Made by a program: the position numbers and the translations under genes. The notes beneath the pieces are model-generated. The model was not told the origin of the DNA and did no database searches. It saw only the letters and a list, made by a program, of their open reading frames with translations. Below, piece by piece: positions 1-9,628 of a stretch of 64,000 nucleotides of DNA (within the stretch, counting starts at the first letter, position 1; the number at the start of each line of letters is the position of its first letter). Origin of the DNA: Betaproteobacteria bacterium (GTDB taxonomy: Bacteria > Pseudomonadota > Gammaproteobacteria > Burkholderiales > Rhodocyclaceae); assembly GCA_016709965.1 (NCBI GenBank), contig JADJLT010000001.1, positions 434,001-498,000 on the forward strand, written 5' to 3'.

Positions 1-486
1 GGCCTTGACATCATGACTTGGCGAGAGCTCTCAGACTTCTATGAAAAAACTGTTCAGCTTTATGAGGCACAGTTTGGAGTATTGCGACTGATAATTTTTC
101 TAATGGTATTACTAAGCGTAGCGAACAGTATCAACATGAGTCTTTTCGAACGAACCAGAGAGTTCGGCACTTTGCTTGCTCTCGGAGAAACGCCGAACGG
201 AGTATTCAAACTTATCTTGACCGAAACCACCTTGCTTGGTGCATTTGGCGCTTTCCTTGGAATTCTAACCGGTGTCGGTGTCGCTTGGGTCATCTCGTTA
301 GTTGGCATCGAAATGCCGCCACCACCCAACTCAAATCTTGGGTATTCAGCTTTAATCCGACTTGACCCCATAGCTATCCTCACATCGGGCGCAATTGGAT
401 TCTTTGCTACTGTTTTCGCATCATTGTATCCAGCACGCCGCTCAACGAAGATCAACATTATCGATGCTTTGCGGCACGGCGTTTAA
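1..486 (+). CDS. ABC transporter permease, FtsX/MacB-type (3' end only)
   Basis: The frame is open from the first base, so the gene enters from the left and only the last ~161 residues are present. They show the C-terminal FtsX permease layout: a hydrophobic segment (LIIFLMVLLSVANSINMS), a cytoplasmic stretch with the family-typical FERTREFGTLLALGETP motif, then two more membrane segments, ending LYPARRSTKINIIDALRHGV. The PAR...DALR ending is characteristic of MacB/LolC-like permeases. It would work with an ATPase encoded outside the window. It is separated by 130 bp from the exopolysaccharide genes, so a functional link is not shown. Confidence 0.85.
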   Translation, partial: GLDIMTWRELSDFYEKTVQLYEAQFGVLRLIIFLMVLLSVANSINMSLFERTREFGTLLALGETPNGVFKLILTETTLLGAFGAFLGILTGVGVAWVISLVGIEMPPPPNSNLGYSALIRLDPIAILTSGAIGFFATVFASLYPARRSTKINIIDALRHGV

Positions 487-616
487 CCTACAACGTGAAT
501 TCCTTCTCACCGCATAGTCTTCAATGTCGGGTTTTGCTCCCGTTTCCGCTATGATATCGCCCTATTGATTGCCTGCAATGGCACTTACCATCCGCAACCT
601 GATCGAGATAAAAACC

Positions 617-1240
617 ATGTCAAACCTCTATTCCAACTTGGTTACTGCATCAAAGTTATTAATTGCATCGACTATCGTTTGGTCCTTGATTGGTTGTAGC
701 TCCAACCCTCCAGCACCACCTTTGGCCGCAACAGCAGATTACAGCTACAAAATTGGGCCAGGCGACACTCTCAATATTGTTGTTTGGCGCAATCCAGAAC
801 TATCCATGAGCGTTCCGGTGCGCCCTGATGGGAAGATTTCCGCCCCATTGATCGACGACTTAGCGGCAATGGGCAAAGATCCAACCACACTGGCTCGCGA
901 CATCGAGAAAGAACTGGGCAAGTTCATTCGTGATCCAGTTGTCACAGTTATCGTGACCGGTTTTGTTGGCCCATACAGTGAGCAGATTCGTGTCATCGGG
1001 GCAGCCACCAAACCGCAAATTCTTTCATACAAGCAAAAAATGACGATTTTGGATGTCATGATCGCTGTCGGAGGTATCACTGACTTTGCAGACGGCAACA
1101 AGGCAACCATCCTACGAACTTCTGAAAATAATGCCCAATACAAAGTACGCCTCAAAGATCTTGTCAAAAATGGTGATGTTTCAGCTAACGTGGAAATGAA
1201 ACCTGGCGATGTAGTCATCATTCCGCAAAGCTGGTTTTAA
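617..1240 (+). CDS. XrtA-system polysaccharide export lipoprotein (Wza/EpsE-like)
   Basis: Outer-membrane polysaccharide export protein of about 207 aa. I chose the ATG at 617 rather than an in-frame ATG at 569 because it gives a clean lipoprotein signal: a charged start, a hydrophobic stretch, then the lipobox LIGC with the lipidated Cys at about residue 27. A Poly_export domain follows (GPGDTLNIVVWRNPEL ... PDGKISAPL) and then an SLBB-type domain (VIGAATKPQ ... ILDVMIAVGGITDFADG). It matches the short Wza-like proteins of XrtA clusters. It is first in the operon that continues with the chain-length protein 67 bp downstream. Confidence 0.92.
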   Translation: MSNLYSNLVTASKLLIASTIVWSLIGCSSNPPAPPLAATADYSYKIGPGDTLNIVVWRNPELSMSVPVRPDGKISAPLIDDLAAMGKDPTTLARDIEKELGKFIRDPVVTVIVTGFVGPYSEQIRVIGAATKPQILSYKQKMTILDVMIAVGGITDFADGNKATILRTSENNAQYKVRLKDLVKNGDVSANVEMKPGDVVIIPQSWF

Positions 1241-1307
1241 ACGGTCCTGATCAACCTCTACGTTCATCCTATATTTACGGTGACCGTTAATTAATTGAGC
1301 ATATTAG

Positions 1308-2867
1308 ATGGATGAAATTCTTCGCCAAGCTTTATCGGTCTTGCGCGCAACATGGAAGCATCGTCGGCTCGGCATGCTTGTCGCTTGGGTTGTCGGGGCC
1401 ATTGCAGCCGGAGTAATTTTGCGTATTCCAAACCAGTTCGAAGCATCAGCCCGTATATATGTTGACACCCAATCTATCCTGAGACCGCTAATGTCGGGAC
1501 TCGCTGTTCAACCGAATATTAAACAGCAAATCATGATGCTGAGTCGGACCCTTATCAGCCGCCCGAATATTGAAAAATTGATCAGAATGGCCGATCTTGA
1601 TTTGAATATCAAAAGCAAAACTCAGCAAGACGCACTGATCGACTCTTTGACGAGCACACTAAAAATTCAGAGCTTGGGTAGGGATAACCTTTACACAATT
1701 TCACATCGCGACCCCGACCCAGCCAAGGCACAACGGGTTGTGCAAGCACTTGTGTCAATTTTCATTGAATCCAGCCTTGGCGACAAACGTCAGGACACCG
1801 ACTCAGCCAGAAAATTTCTAGAAGAACAAATTCGTAATTATGAGAAAAAACTGGAGCAGGGCGAAAACCGTTTGAAAGAGTTCAAGTTAAGAAATATTGA
1901 TCTTGCTACCAGCGAAGGAAGAAGTGGCATTGATCGCTTAAGTGAACTTACAACAAAGCTAAATACCGCTCGGCTCGAACTACGTGAAGCAGAACAATCG
2001 CGCGATGCCCTGCGACGGCAAATTGTGGGAGAAGAACCGGTGCTTCTTCCGGAAACATCGGGCAGTCAGTCAAGTATATCTCTTCCAGAAATCGATGGCC
2101 GAATCGATGTTCAAAAGCGAAATCTTGACACCTTACTCCAGCGTTACACCGAACAGCACCCTGATATTATTGGAACGCGACGCTTGATTAAGGATCTTGA
2201 AGATCAAAAGCGGCAAGAGCTCCAAGCTCGTAAAAAGTTTGCGGTCGCAAATCCAGGGGCGTCTGTAAGCAACAACCCAGTCTACCAGCAACTTAAGGTT
2301 TCGCTTGCTGAGGCAGAAGCTAATACAGCCTCGCTTCGGGCTCGAGTAAGTGAATACGAAGAGCGCTACAAGCGCACTACCGCAGTTATGAAGACACAGC
2401 CGCAGTTGGAAACTGAACTTGCTCAACTTAACCGAGATTATGAACTAGACAAGAAAAACTATGAACAGCTAGTTACTCGGAGAGACTCAGCCGAACTTAC
2501 CGGGGATCTTGACTCGGCTGGTTCGATGGCAGATTTCCGCCTAATTGACCCTCCTCGAGCGTCGTCCACTCCAGTTGCACCCAATCGATTGCTTCTTTTC
2601 CCTCTCGGTCTGGTTTTCGCTATTGTTGCAGGTCTTTTTGTCGCCTTCGCAGCAAGCCAGATTCGCCCTGTTTTCTTTGATAGCAAAACCCTACGCGACA
2701 CGACTGACTTACCTGTCCTTGGTGTGGTATCCCTAATTCCAAATGAAACTCGTCGAATTAAAGAACGCACTAGCCTACGTCGCTTTTTGCTAGCCACAGC
2801 CGGTTTAGTACTGTCTTATGCAATCGGTTTAGGACTTCTTACATACTTGGCCCAACGTGCCACCTGA
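1308..2867 (+). CDS. XrtA-system polysaccharide chain-length determinant (Wzz/GumC-like)
   Basis: Inner-membrane polysaccharide co-polymerase of 519 aa. An N-terminal Wzz domain with a membrane segment (residues ~20-38) is followed by a long periplasmic coiled-coil region (~170-400, rich in E/K/R/Q with motifs such as NYEKKLEQGENRLKEFK) and a C-terminal membrane segment (~425-450) after a Pro-rich linker (DPPRASSTPVAPN). A second hydrophobic segment lies near the C-terminus. The kinase is a separate downstream gene rather than fused, as is usual for XrtA clusters. The reading frame is intact. It probably sets chain length together with the tyrosine autokinase that starts 10 bp after its stop. 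Confidence 0.93.
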   Translation: MDEILRQALSVLRATWKHRRLGMLVAWVVGAIAAGVILRIPNQFEASARIYVDTQSILRPLMSGLAVQPNIKQQIMMLSRTLISRPNIEKLIRMADLDLNIKSKTQQDALIDSLTSTLKIQSLGRDNLYTISHRDPDPAKAQRVVQALVSIFIESSLGDKRQDTDSARKFLEEQIRNYEKKLEQGENRLKEFKLRNIDLATSEGRSGIDRLSELTTKLNTARLELREAEQSRDALRRQIVGEEPVLLPETSGSQSSISLPEIDGRIDVQKRNLDTLLQRYTEQHPDIIGTRRLIKDLEDQKRQELQARKKFAVANPGASVSNNPVYQQLKVSLAEAEANTASLRARVSEYEERYKRTTAVMKTQPQLETELAQLNRDYELDKKNYEQLVTRRDSAELTGDLDSAGSMADFRLIDPPRASSTPVAPNRLLLFPLGLVFAIVAGLFVAFAASQIRPVFFDSKTLRDTTDLPVLGVVSLIPNETRRIKERTSLRRFLLATAGLVLSYAIGLGLLTYLAQRAT

Positions 2868-2876
2868 GGTTGACTT

Positions 2877-3822
2877 ATGAGTCTGATAGAACAAGCTGCC
2901 AAGCGCCTCGAACAACTTCGCCAAGCAGGCGTCGAACTCCCCGATGAACCAGACAAGCGCACGACAGGCTCGTCGGAGTTTACTATTAGTCAGCCGGCTC
3001 CCCCTATCCCCACAGAATATTTAAATTCACCAAGAACCCAAAATCCGACAACATCTGGATTTGTTAGCGCACAAACCATATTAGATCTGGAAGCCATTTC
3101 CGCATCTGGCCTACTTACCCCCAATGCTGCCCGTAGCCAGCTCGCGGATGAGTTTCGCGTGGTCAAACGCCCGCTAATTGCCAACGCGATGGGGCGAGGT
3201 ACTACACCAGTGCCGAATGGTAACCTGATCATGGTAACCAGCGCGCTGCCGGGGAAGGCAAAAGCTTTTCGGCGATTAATCTAGCGATCAGCATTGCTAT
3301 GGAACTCGACAATACCGTAATGCTAGTTGATGCCGATGTAGCTCGACCTTCAGTGCTAAATATGTTGGGCCTGCCGCCAGCCGCGGGCTTGCTGGATGTT
3401 TTAGAACAAAACTCCGTCGATATTTCAAGTGTTCTGTTACGAACAAATATTGAAAACTCTCCATACTTCCAAGCGGCACGCCACACCCACGAGCCACGGA
3501 GTTACTGGCGAGTGATACCATGATTCGCCTTCTTGACGATATGGCTAGCCGTTATAGCGATCGCATCATTGTCTTTGATTCACCACCATTGCTTTTAACA
3601 ACAGAAGCTCGTGTTCTTGCTACACACATGGGGCAGATAATCATCGTGGTAAACGCAGAAAATACTGCTCAGGCCGCAGTGAAACAAGCAATTGCCACTA
3701 TTGAATCATGCCCGCTCAAGATGATGTTACTGAATCAGGTACGGGCCTCTAAGACAGATGGGTACGGGTACGGGTACGGGTACGGGTACGGGTACGGGTA
3801 CGGGTACGAGCATGAAAAATAA
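2877..3822 (+). CDS. XrtA-associated tyrosine autokinase, frame broken twice
   Basis: BY-kinase of the CpsD/CapB type, ~315 aa once repaired. Three consecutive frames carry it. The first ends in ...MVTSALPG where the P-loop GEGKS should follow; restoring one G in the run at 3251-3254 reads through into NLAISIAMELDNTVMLVDAD (Walker A'). The second break, near 3457, is restored by one base (AAC CTC), giving ENLSILPSG, then IVFDSPPLL (Walker B). The protein ends D-(GY)8-EHEK, the tyrosine cluster that is autophosphorylated in this family. Losses in a homopolymer and in a CC pair suggest read errors. The stop overlaps the start of the next gene by 11 bp. Confidence 0.9.
3760..3807 (+). repeat. 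(GGGTAC)8 hexanucleotide tandem repeat
   Basis: Eight perfect copies of GGGTAC, coding (Gly-Tyr)8 at the C-terminus of the tyrosine autokinase. Because the unit is 6 bp, gain or loss of a copy keeps the frame and changes the number of phosphorylatable tyrosines by one. The repeat ends 5 bp before the ATG of the outer-membrane protein gene, so it also lies in that gene's ribosome-binding region. Confidence 0.98.
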
Positions 3823-5377
3823 AGCCACACTCTTCATTGTGGTCAGCGGCTTATTTTTCGGACTCGTATCAAGCTCTGTATCAGCGCAGTCCGAAGAACA
3901 AAGTAGCAGAAATTTCTCTATTAGCCCTCGCATTAAAATGACAGAAACTTGGAGTGACAATGTTTCGATAAGCGCTGGACAAAGTGGTAAAGAAAGTGGC
4001 TTCATTTCGGAACTGACACCCGGCATCCGGATCGATGCAAAAACTGCCAGACTCAAGGCTTATTTCGACTACGCTCTGACGGAGCAGAATTACTCAACAT
4101 CGTCTGGAAGAAATCGTTCGCAGAATTCTCTAAACACCTTTGGAACGTTTGAAGCTTTCTCTAACTGGCTATTTCTGGATTTCTCCGGAATAATTGCCCA
4201 GCAGGCTATCTCTGCGTTTGCTCCCCAATCTCCCAGTGGCACCAGTATCAATAGCAATAGCACGGAGACCACCACCTACCGTCTATCTCCTTATATTCGC
4301 GGCCAGATTGCTGGAAATGTCGATTACTCATTGCGTTACAACTGGTCGACAACAAACTCTAACGCTTCGGCGGTATCCAGCATCGATATTTCTGACTGGT
4401 CAGGCCAATTGCGCGGCAGTACGGGGCTCCAGAATCTAAAATGGTCGCTCGATGCAACCCAACAGACATCAAGTTATAGCCTAGGACGCACAACAGACGC
4501 TGAACGAATGTTCGGGATGGCGACATACACAATTGTTCCGCAACTACGAGTTTCGATGAGTGGCGGTAGAGAAAGCAACAACTACGCATCCCAAAATACG
4601 GAGACCCGCGCCACTCATGGCTTTGGCTTTGACTGGAGTCCAACGGAACGAACTGAGATTTCCGCCTTTAAGGAACGCCGATTTTTTGGCAATGGTCACC
4701 GATATAGTTTTAGTCATCGTTTTCCGCTGAGCAGTATTCGATACTCTGATACAAGGGATGTATCGGTATTACCAAATCAATTTACGACGATTGGTTTGGG
4801 CACGATATTTGATATGTTTTATCAAATATGTAGCCAGCAGCTCTCCAGTTTGTATAGCGATGCTGTCCAATTGAATCAGGCCGCCAACACGTGTGCGGTA
4901 AATCTCGTAGGACAGTTTGGGGTTCCGCCCAACGCACAAGTTACTAGTAGTTTTTTGAGTTCTCGTGCCACCGTTCAACGTAGCCAGCAATTAGCCCTCG
5001 CCTTCCAAGGCGTACAGAATACCGTGACAGTGATGTTTATTCGCAGCGAGAGCCAGTCTATATTTGCCGCAGGTGCAGTGAATGATACTTTTTCCCAGAA
5101 CAATACGACCAGCATTCTTCAGCGCGGCTTCAGCATAAATATTGCACATAACCTGAGTGCCATTACCAACGTCAGCTTGATGACTTCTCGGCAGAAGAGT
5201 ACTGGGACCGGCAACAACGGACTAGAAGCCACAACTTCAATGTATCAGGCAAATTTAAATTCTAAACTTGGAGCTAGAACAACAGGTTCTGTCACCATCC
5301 GCCATACAAAATTTGAGAACTCGACTAACCCCTTTACCGAGAATGCAATCATCGGTACTGTTTCAGTAATTTTCTGA
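3812..5377 (+). CDS. XrtA-associated outer-membrane beta-barrel protein
   Basis: About 521 aa, matching the PEP-CTERM-system outer-membrane protein family (TIGR03016-like). I chose the ATG at 3812 because it begins a standard signal peptide (MKNKATLFIVVSGLFFGLVS ... VSAQ). The frame is also open through the upstream repeat, where it would add a Gly-Thr run that makes no sense as a leader. The rest is rich in alternating polar/aromatic strands and ends in ...TVSVIF, a typical terminal barrel strand. It is probably a secretion pore or channel component for the polysaccharide. It is translationally coupled to the kinase gene by an 11-bp overlap. Confidence 0.88.
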   Translation: MKNKATLFIVVSGLFFGLVSSSVSAQSEEQSSRNFSISPRIKMTETWSDNVSISAGQSGKESGFISELTPGIRIDAKTARLKAYFDYALTEQNYSTSSGRNRSQNSLNTFGTFEAFSNWLFLDFSGIIAQQAISAFAPQSPSGTSINSNSTETTTYRLSPYIRGQIAGNVDYSLRYNWSTTNSNASAVSSIDISDWSGQLRGSTGLQNLKWSLDATQQTSSYSLGRTTDAERMFGMATYTIVPQLRVSMSGGRESNNYASQNTETRATHGFGFDWSPTERTEISAFKERRFFGNGHRYSFSHRFPLSSIRYSDTRDVSVLPNQFTTIGLGTIFDMFYQICSQQLSSLYSDAVQLNQAANTCAVNLVGQFGVPPNAQVTSSFLSSRATVQRSQQLALAFQGVQNTVTVMFIRSESQSIFAAGAVNDTFSQNNTTSILQRGFSINIAHNLSAITNVSLMTSRQKSTGTGNNGLEATTSMYQANLNSKLGARTTGSVTIRHTKFENSTNPFTENAIIGTVSVIF

Positions 5378-5381
5378 GTTT

Positions 5382-6485
5382 ATGTATCAATCATACTACG
5401 GCCTGACTAGCAAACCATTTCAGCTCAATCCAGATCCGGCGTTTTATTTTGGAAGCAAGCAGCACCGTCGCGCCCAAGCATATCTTGAATATGGTATGCA
5501 TCAAAATGAGGGTTTTATTGTCATTACCGGTGAAGTAGGTGCTGGAAAGACTACTATCGTTCGTGGGTTGCTTGACAGCCTTGACCCTGAAAAGGTGATT
5601 GCAGCCCAACTTGTCAGTACGCAACTTGATGCCGATGACACGTTACGATTAGTTGGCGCCGCTTTTGGCCTGCGGACGAAAGATCTTGCGAAATCTGACG
5701 TCTTGATGTCACTTGAGGCCTTTCTAATTAGCATGACTACGAAAGGCAAACGCTGCCTTCTGGTCGTCGACGAAGCTCAAAATCTATCCGCAAGAGCAGT
5801 TGAAGAACTGCGAATGCTCTCTAATTTCCAGTATGGCAATCAGGCCCTGCTACAGAGTTTTCTGGTTGGCCAACCGGAGTTCCGCCAAATTTTGCAGAGC
5901 CCCCACATGATGCAGTTTCGCCAACGAGTAATCGCTACTTGCCATATCGGCCCCTTGGATGTGGGTGAAACAGAGGCCTATATCACCCACCGACTGCACC
6001 ATGCAGGCGCCATAGACTCTCCCAGCATTTCCAGCCTTGCCTTCGAAGCCATTTTCAAGGCTAGTAGCGGGATTCCACGGCGCATTAACTCTGTTTGCGA
6101 CCGCTTGTTACTTTTCGGATATCTCAATCAACAGAAAAACTTTGATGTGGCGGATGTCGATGAAGTAGCCCGCGAAATATTTGAGGAAACGATTGGTGGC
6201 ACGACACAAGCATCGCAGCAATACTATCTAAATGCTGGAAATTCAAATTCGCCCTATTCAAGTTCCAGCACTGCAGTCGGATTTCAGGACAGGCCGCAAG
6301 TCCAACAATCATTGATTGCCACCTTAAGCGCTGAGCATCTCGCAGAGCGCTTGGCTCGGTTGGAGAGCAGTTTGGTACAACTTGAGCGAATAAACAGCGC
6401 AACACTGAGCTTGATGCAACAGTTTGTGAGCAAAGATAGCATACCAGCCGAATTACAGACGGAAAACGTGAAAGTTGATGTCTGA
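5382..6485 (+). CDS. XrtA-associated AAA ATPase (ExeA/GspA-like)
   Basis: Cytoplasmic ATPase of 367 aa. It begins MYQSYYGLTSKPFQLNPDP, the signature start of ExeA-like ATPases. Walker A is GEVGAGKTT (residues ~50-58), Walker B is CLLVVDEAQN (~125-134), and a sensor region QSFLVGQPEFRQIL follows. The last ~100 residues are low-complexity and then a helical stretch (HLAERLARLESSLVQLERI), perhaps for oligomerisation. The frame is intact. It starts 4 bp after the outer-membrane protein stop. The role in polysaccharide assembly is inferred from constant association with XrtA clusters. Confidence 0.92.
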   Translation: MYQSYYGLTSKPFQLNPDPAFYFGSKQHRRAQAYLEYGMHQNEGFIVITGEVGAGKTTIVRGLLDSLDPEKVIAAQLVSTQLDADDTLRLVGAAFGLRTKDLAKSDVLMSLEAFLISMTTKGKRCLLVVDEAQNLSARAVEELRMLSNFQYGNQALLQSFLVGQPEFRQILQSPHMMQFRQRVIATCHIGPLDVGETEAYITHRLHHAGAIDSPSISSLAFEAIFKASSGIPRRINSVCDRLLLFGYLNQQKNFDVADVDEVAREIFEETIGGTTQASQQYYLNAGNSNSPYSSSSTAVGFQDRPQVQQSLIATLSAEHLAERLARLESSLVQLERINSATLSLMQQFVSKDSIPAELQTENVKVDV

Positions 6486-6538
6486 CCGCTATTGTGACTT
6501 ACTTGACGAAGCGCCAACATCAAAACAGATGAATCACC

Positions 6539-7382
6539 ATGAACATGCCGCAATCCAATCCATTCAACGCACTGACCATTGACGTTGAGGACTATTTTCA
6601 GGTCTCGGCGTTTTCACCGTATATTCCGCGTACTGACTGGCCTATTCGCGAATGTCGTATCGAGCAAAATATAGATCGCATTCTCGCCATGCTTGACGAA
6701 CACGATACCAAAGCCACTTTCTTTACCTTGGGCTGGGTAGCAGAACGCTACCCGAATGTCGTCCGACGTATCGTTAATGACGGCCACGAATTGGCAAGCC
6801 ATGGGTATGGCCATGAACGAGTTAGCGATCAAACTCCAGACAGTTTTTTGCAGACATAAATGTTGCCAAACTGATTTTAGAAGACATTTCCGGGACAGCA
6901 GTCAGGGTTACCGCGCGCCCAGTTTCTCAATCGGCGAGAAAAATCTTTGGGCATTTGAAACACTGGAAAAAGCAGGCTATCACTACAGCTCCAGTATTTA
7001 TCCGATCCACCATGACCATTATGGGATGCCCAATGCACCGCGGCACGCACATCGGATAGGCAATCTGCTGGAAATTCCAGCCACTACGGTGCGATTTTTC
7101 AATCGTAATTGGCCCGCTAGTGGCGGCGGTTATTTTCGTTTGATGCCCTATGAGCTATCTCGCTGGATGATACGACGCGTTAACAGCGTTGATCAGTTAT
7201 CGGCAATTTTCTATTTCCATCCATGGGAAATCGATGCGGGGCAACCTCGTATCGACGGCATAGGAGCCAAGACTCGTTTTCGCCACTACGTCAATATCGA
7301 TCGAATGGAAAGTCGCCTGCGTCGCCTACTTGCCGATTTTTCATGGGGTCGGATGGATAAATTGTTCCTGAAACAGGCCTAA
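6539..7382 (+). CDS. XrtA-system polysaccharide deacetylase (NodB fold), frame broken twice
   Basis: NodB-type carbohydrate esterase with the DUF3473 extension, ~281 aa after repair. The N-terminal part carries the metal motif TIDVEDYF, the ATFFTLGWVAERYP segment and the second metal motif HELASHGYGH. The frame then stops. Restoring one T in the run at 6844-6849 and one G at 6905-6907 gives DSFFADINVAKLIL ... AVRGYRAPSFSI and joins the rest (SSSIYPIHHDHYG ... FYFHPWEID). Both defects are homopolymer losses. It probably de-N-acetylates the growing polysaccharide in the periplasm. An active enzyme in the organism is likely. Confidence 0.9.
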
Positions 7383-7386
7383 CCCC

Positions 7387-8418
7387 ATGATCATCAAACA
7401 TTTGGATGCTTCCGATCACGGAAGCGTATTGCGCTGGAACGAATTCGTATTCGCTTGCCCGGACGCAACATTCTTTCACCGGGCAGAGTGGAAGCAAATC
7501 ATCGGTAAGGTTTTCCGACACCCCACATTTTTCTCTATGCCGAAAAGGCAAGTCAGATTGTTGGTGTTCTACCACTGGCGCACGTCAAGAGCCGCCTTTC
7601 GGCAATGCCTTGGTCTCGCTTCCTTTGCCGTTTATGCCGGCATCGCATCAAATGACGTAGATGCGCAAGCTGGCCTTGAAGCAGAAGCGCAACAACTGGC
7701 AGTCAAACTCGACGTTGATCACCCTGAATTCAGAAACGTTTTAGCCAAACACTCAAACTGGCCAACACAAGATTTATACGTAACCTTTCGAAAGGAAATC
7801 CTGCCTGATGCCGAAGCCAACATGCTTGCCATTCCACGTAAACAGCGGGCAATGGTCCGAAAAGGAATTAAAAATTGCCTAAAAAGTCAGGTTGACCGGA
7901 GCAGCGACCGATTTTTTTCACTGTTTGCAGACAACGTTCATCGCCACGGCACCCCGGCCTTGCCCAAGCATTATTTTGACACCCTTCTGGAGGTTTTCGG
8001 CAACGATTGTGAAATTCTGACCATCACCTCACCGGAAGGTAAGCTGCTGAGCAGCGTTCTTTCGTTCTACTTCAAGAAAGAAGTGCTGCCTTACTATGCT
8101 GGCGACGATGAGGCCGCTCGTAATCTCGCTGCCAACGACTTCAAATACTGGGAACTGATGCGACTGAGTTGTGAGCGTGGCCTGCGCACCTTTGACTTTG
8201 GTCGAAGCAAGATCGGAACGGGCCCCTACTCTTTCAAGAAGAATTGGGGCTTTGAACCAAAGCCGCTGCACTATGAATACTGCCTGTACAAATCTGACAA
8301 AATTCCGCAAAATAATCCGAACAACGCCAAATACAAACTATTCATCAAAGCTTGGAGGCACATCCCAATCGGACTCGCCAACTGGCTTGGCCCACATATT
8401 GTGCGCAATTTGGGCTGA
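7387..8418 (+). CDS. XrtA-associated FemAB/GNAT-like transferase with a hidden out-of-frame segment
   Basis: FemAB-family protein, ~344 aa, of the type always found with XrtA (TIGR03019-like). The frame looks intact but residues ~48-79 are mistranslated. Three single-base losses (T run 7528-7532, TTT 7597-7599, CC 7622-7623) cancel each other. Restoring them gives HPTFFLYAEKASQIVGVLPL, then AHVKSRLFGNALVSLPFAVY, which fit FemAB proteins; the literal translation there is Arg/Trp-rich nonsense. Later family features are normal: RKQRAMVRKGIKN, FDFGRSKIGTGPYSFKKNWGF. It likely adds an amino-acid or acyl group to the polysaccharide or carrier. Confidence 0.88.
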   Translation: MIIKHLDASDHGSVLRWNEFVFACPDATFFHRAEWKQIIGKVFRHPTFFSMPKRQVRLLVFYHWRTSRAAFRQCLGLASFAVYAGIASNDVDAQAGLEAEAQQLAVKLDVDHPEFRNVLAKHSNWPTQDLYVTFRKEILPDAEANMLAIPRKQRAMVRKGIKNCLKSQVDRSSDRFFSLFADNVHRHGTPALPKHYFDTLLEVFGNDCEILTITSPEGKLLSSVLSFYFKKEVLPYYAGDDEAARNLAANDFKYWELMRLSCERGLRTFDFGRSKIGTGPYSFKKNWGFEPKPLHYEYCLYKSDKIPQNNPNNAKYKLFIKAWRHIPIGLANWLGPHIVRNLG

Positions 8419-8420
8419 CA

Positions 8421-9628
8421 ATGGCGAACATCCTTTACCTCGTCCACCGCCTCCCCTACCCGCCCAATAAGGGCGACAAGGTACGTTCGTTCCATTTTCT
8501 GAAACACCTAGCTGCGCGACACAAGGTTTTTCTTGGCACATTTGTCGATAACCCAAACGACATGCAGCACATTGAAACTGTCCGTAATTTTTGCAGCGAC
8601 CTGCATGTCGCTCGCCTCGACCCGAAATTTGCCAAGATACGTAGCCTCAATGCTTTGCTGGCTGATGAACCATTATCCCTGCGCTACTACCGAGATATCG
8701 GAATGCAGCGCTGGGTTGATGACATCCTCCATCAACAAAAATTGATGCCGTTGTGGTGTTCAGCTCAGCGATGGCGCAGTACGTTGAAACGATTACCCGA
8801 GTGCCATTACTTGTAGACTTTGTCGATGTTGATTCAGCAAAATGGACTCAATACGCGCCCGAGCACCGCTGGCCGATGTCTTGGCTATACCGACTGGAAG
8901 GTAAGCGACTACTGGCCTATGAACGAGAAACCTCGATCCGCTCCACACGTTCATTTTTTGTAACCGATGCGGAGGCAGATCATTTTGCCCACCTGGCACC
9001 TGAATGTGCCGTCCGTGTCCAAGCACTTTGCAACGGTGTTGACGCCGACTATTTCACCCCTGACGACAATCGTACATCTCCCTACATCGCCGATGAGATA
9101 CCCATCGCATTCACCGGTGCCATGGACTATCTGCCAAATATTGATGCCGTACGCTGGTTTGCCACTGACATGGTTCCTACACTATTCCAACGTTGGCCAA
9201 AACTTCGTTTCTACATCGTAGGCAGCAATCCACCTCCGAGGTTCTGGCACTGGCGTACCAATATCACTGTGACCGGAACAGTTCCCGATATACGTCCGTA
9301 TCTGCAATATGCAACAGTCGTCGTTGCTCCGCTAAGAATCGCTCGTGGCATCCAAAATAAAATTCTGGAAGCGATGGCGATGGCCAAACCAGTGGTCGCC
9401 TCTACCGAATGCGCTACAGCGGTCGACGCCATTTATGGGCAGGAATTGTTAACTGCTTCTGCAACTTCAGACTTCATCGCGGAGATCGAAACCCTTCTGC
9501 AAGATGAGGAACGTTGCGTCAGAATCGGTGCAGCAGCCCGCGAAAGGGTATTAAAACACTATAGCTGGGAAGCGCATCTCAGCGGCATAGATCAATATCT
9601 TCCCTGTCCCAACAAGGTCAGTCAATGA
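8421..9628 (+). CDS. XrtA-associated glycosyltransferase, stp1 type, one frameshift
   Basis: GT4-like sugar transferase of ~402 aa (TIGR03087-like). It starts MANILYLVHRLPYPPNKGDK, the family signature. The frame breaks in an A5 run at 8737-8741; adding one A gives HQQKIDAVVVFSSAMAQ and connects to VPLLVDFVDVDSAKW. The donor-site region IQNKILEAMAMAKPVVAS is present near the C-terminus. The stretch PPPRFWHWRTN (around 9232-9263) reads oddly and resembles PEVLALA in another frame, so a second self-cancelling error may sit there. ATGA overlap with the exosortase gene. Confidence 0.88.

Noticed and set aside
578..595. Sigma-54-like TGGCAC upstream of the Wza-type gene
   Set aside because: The -12 GC is misplaced (12 bp spacing instead of 10).
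3758..3811. Extension of the outer-membrane protein start through the repeat (Met-(Gly-Thr)8)
   Set aside because: The extension is just the repeat read in another frame; the ATG at 3812 gives a normal signal peptide.
3720..3825. CRISPR-like array suggested by the regular repeat
   Set aside because: The units are contiguous 6-mers with no spacers and are in frame with the kinase.
3727..4056. Minus-strand frame with (VP)n run opposite the repeat
   Set aside because: It is the complement of the Gly-Tyr repeat and lies antisense to two real genes.
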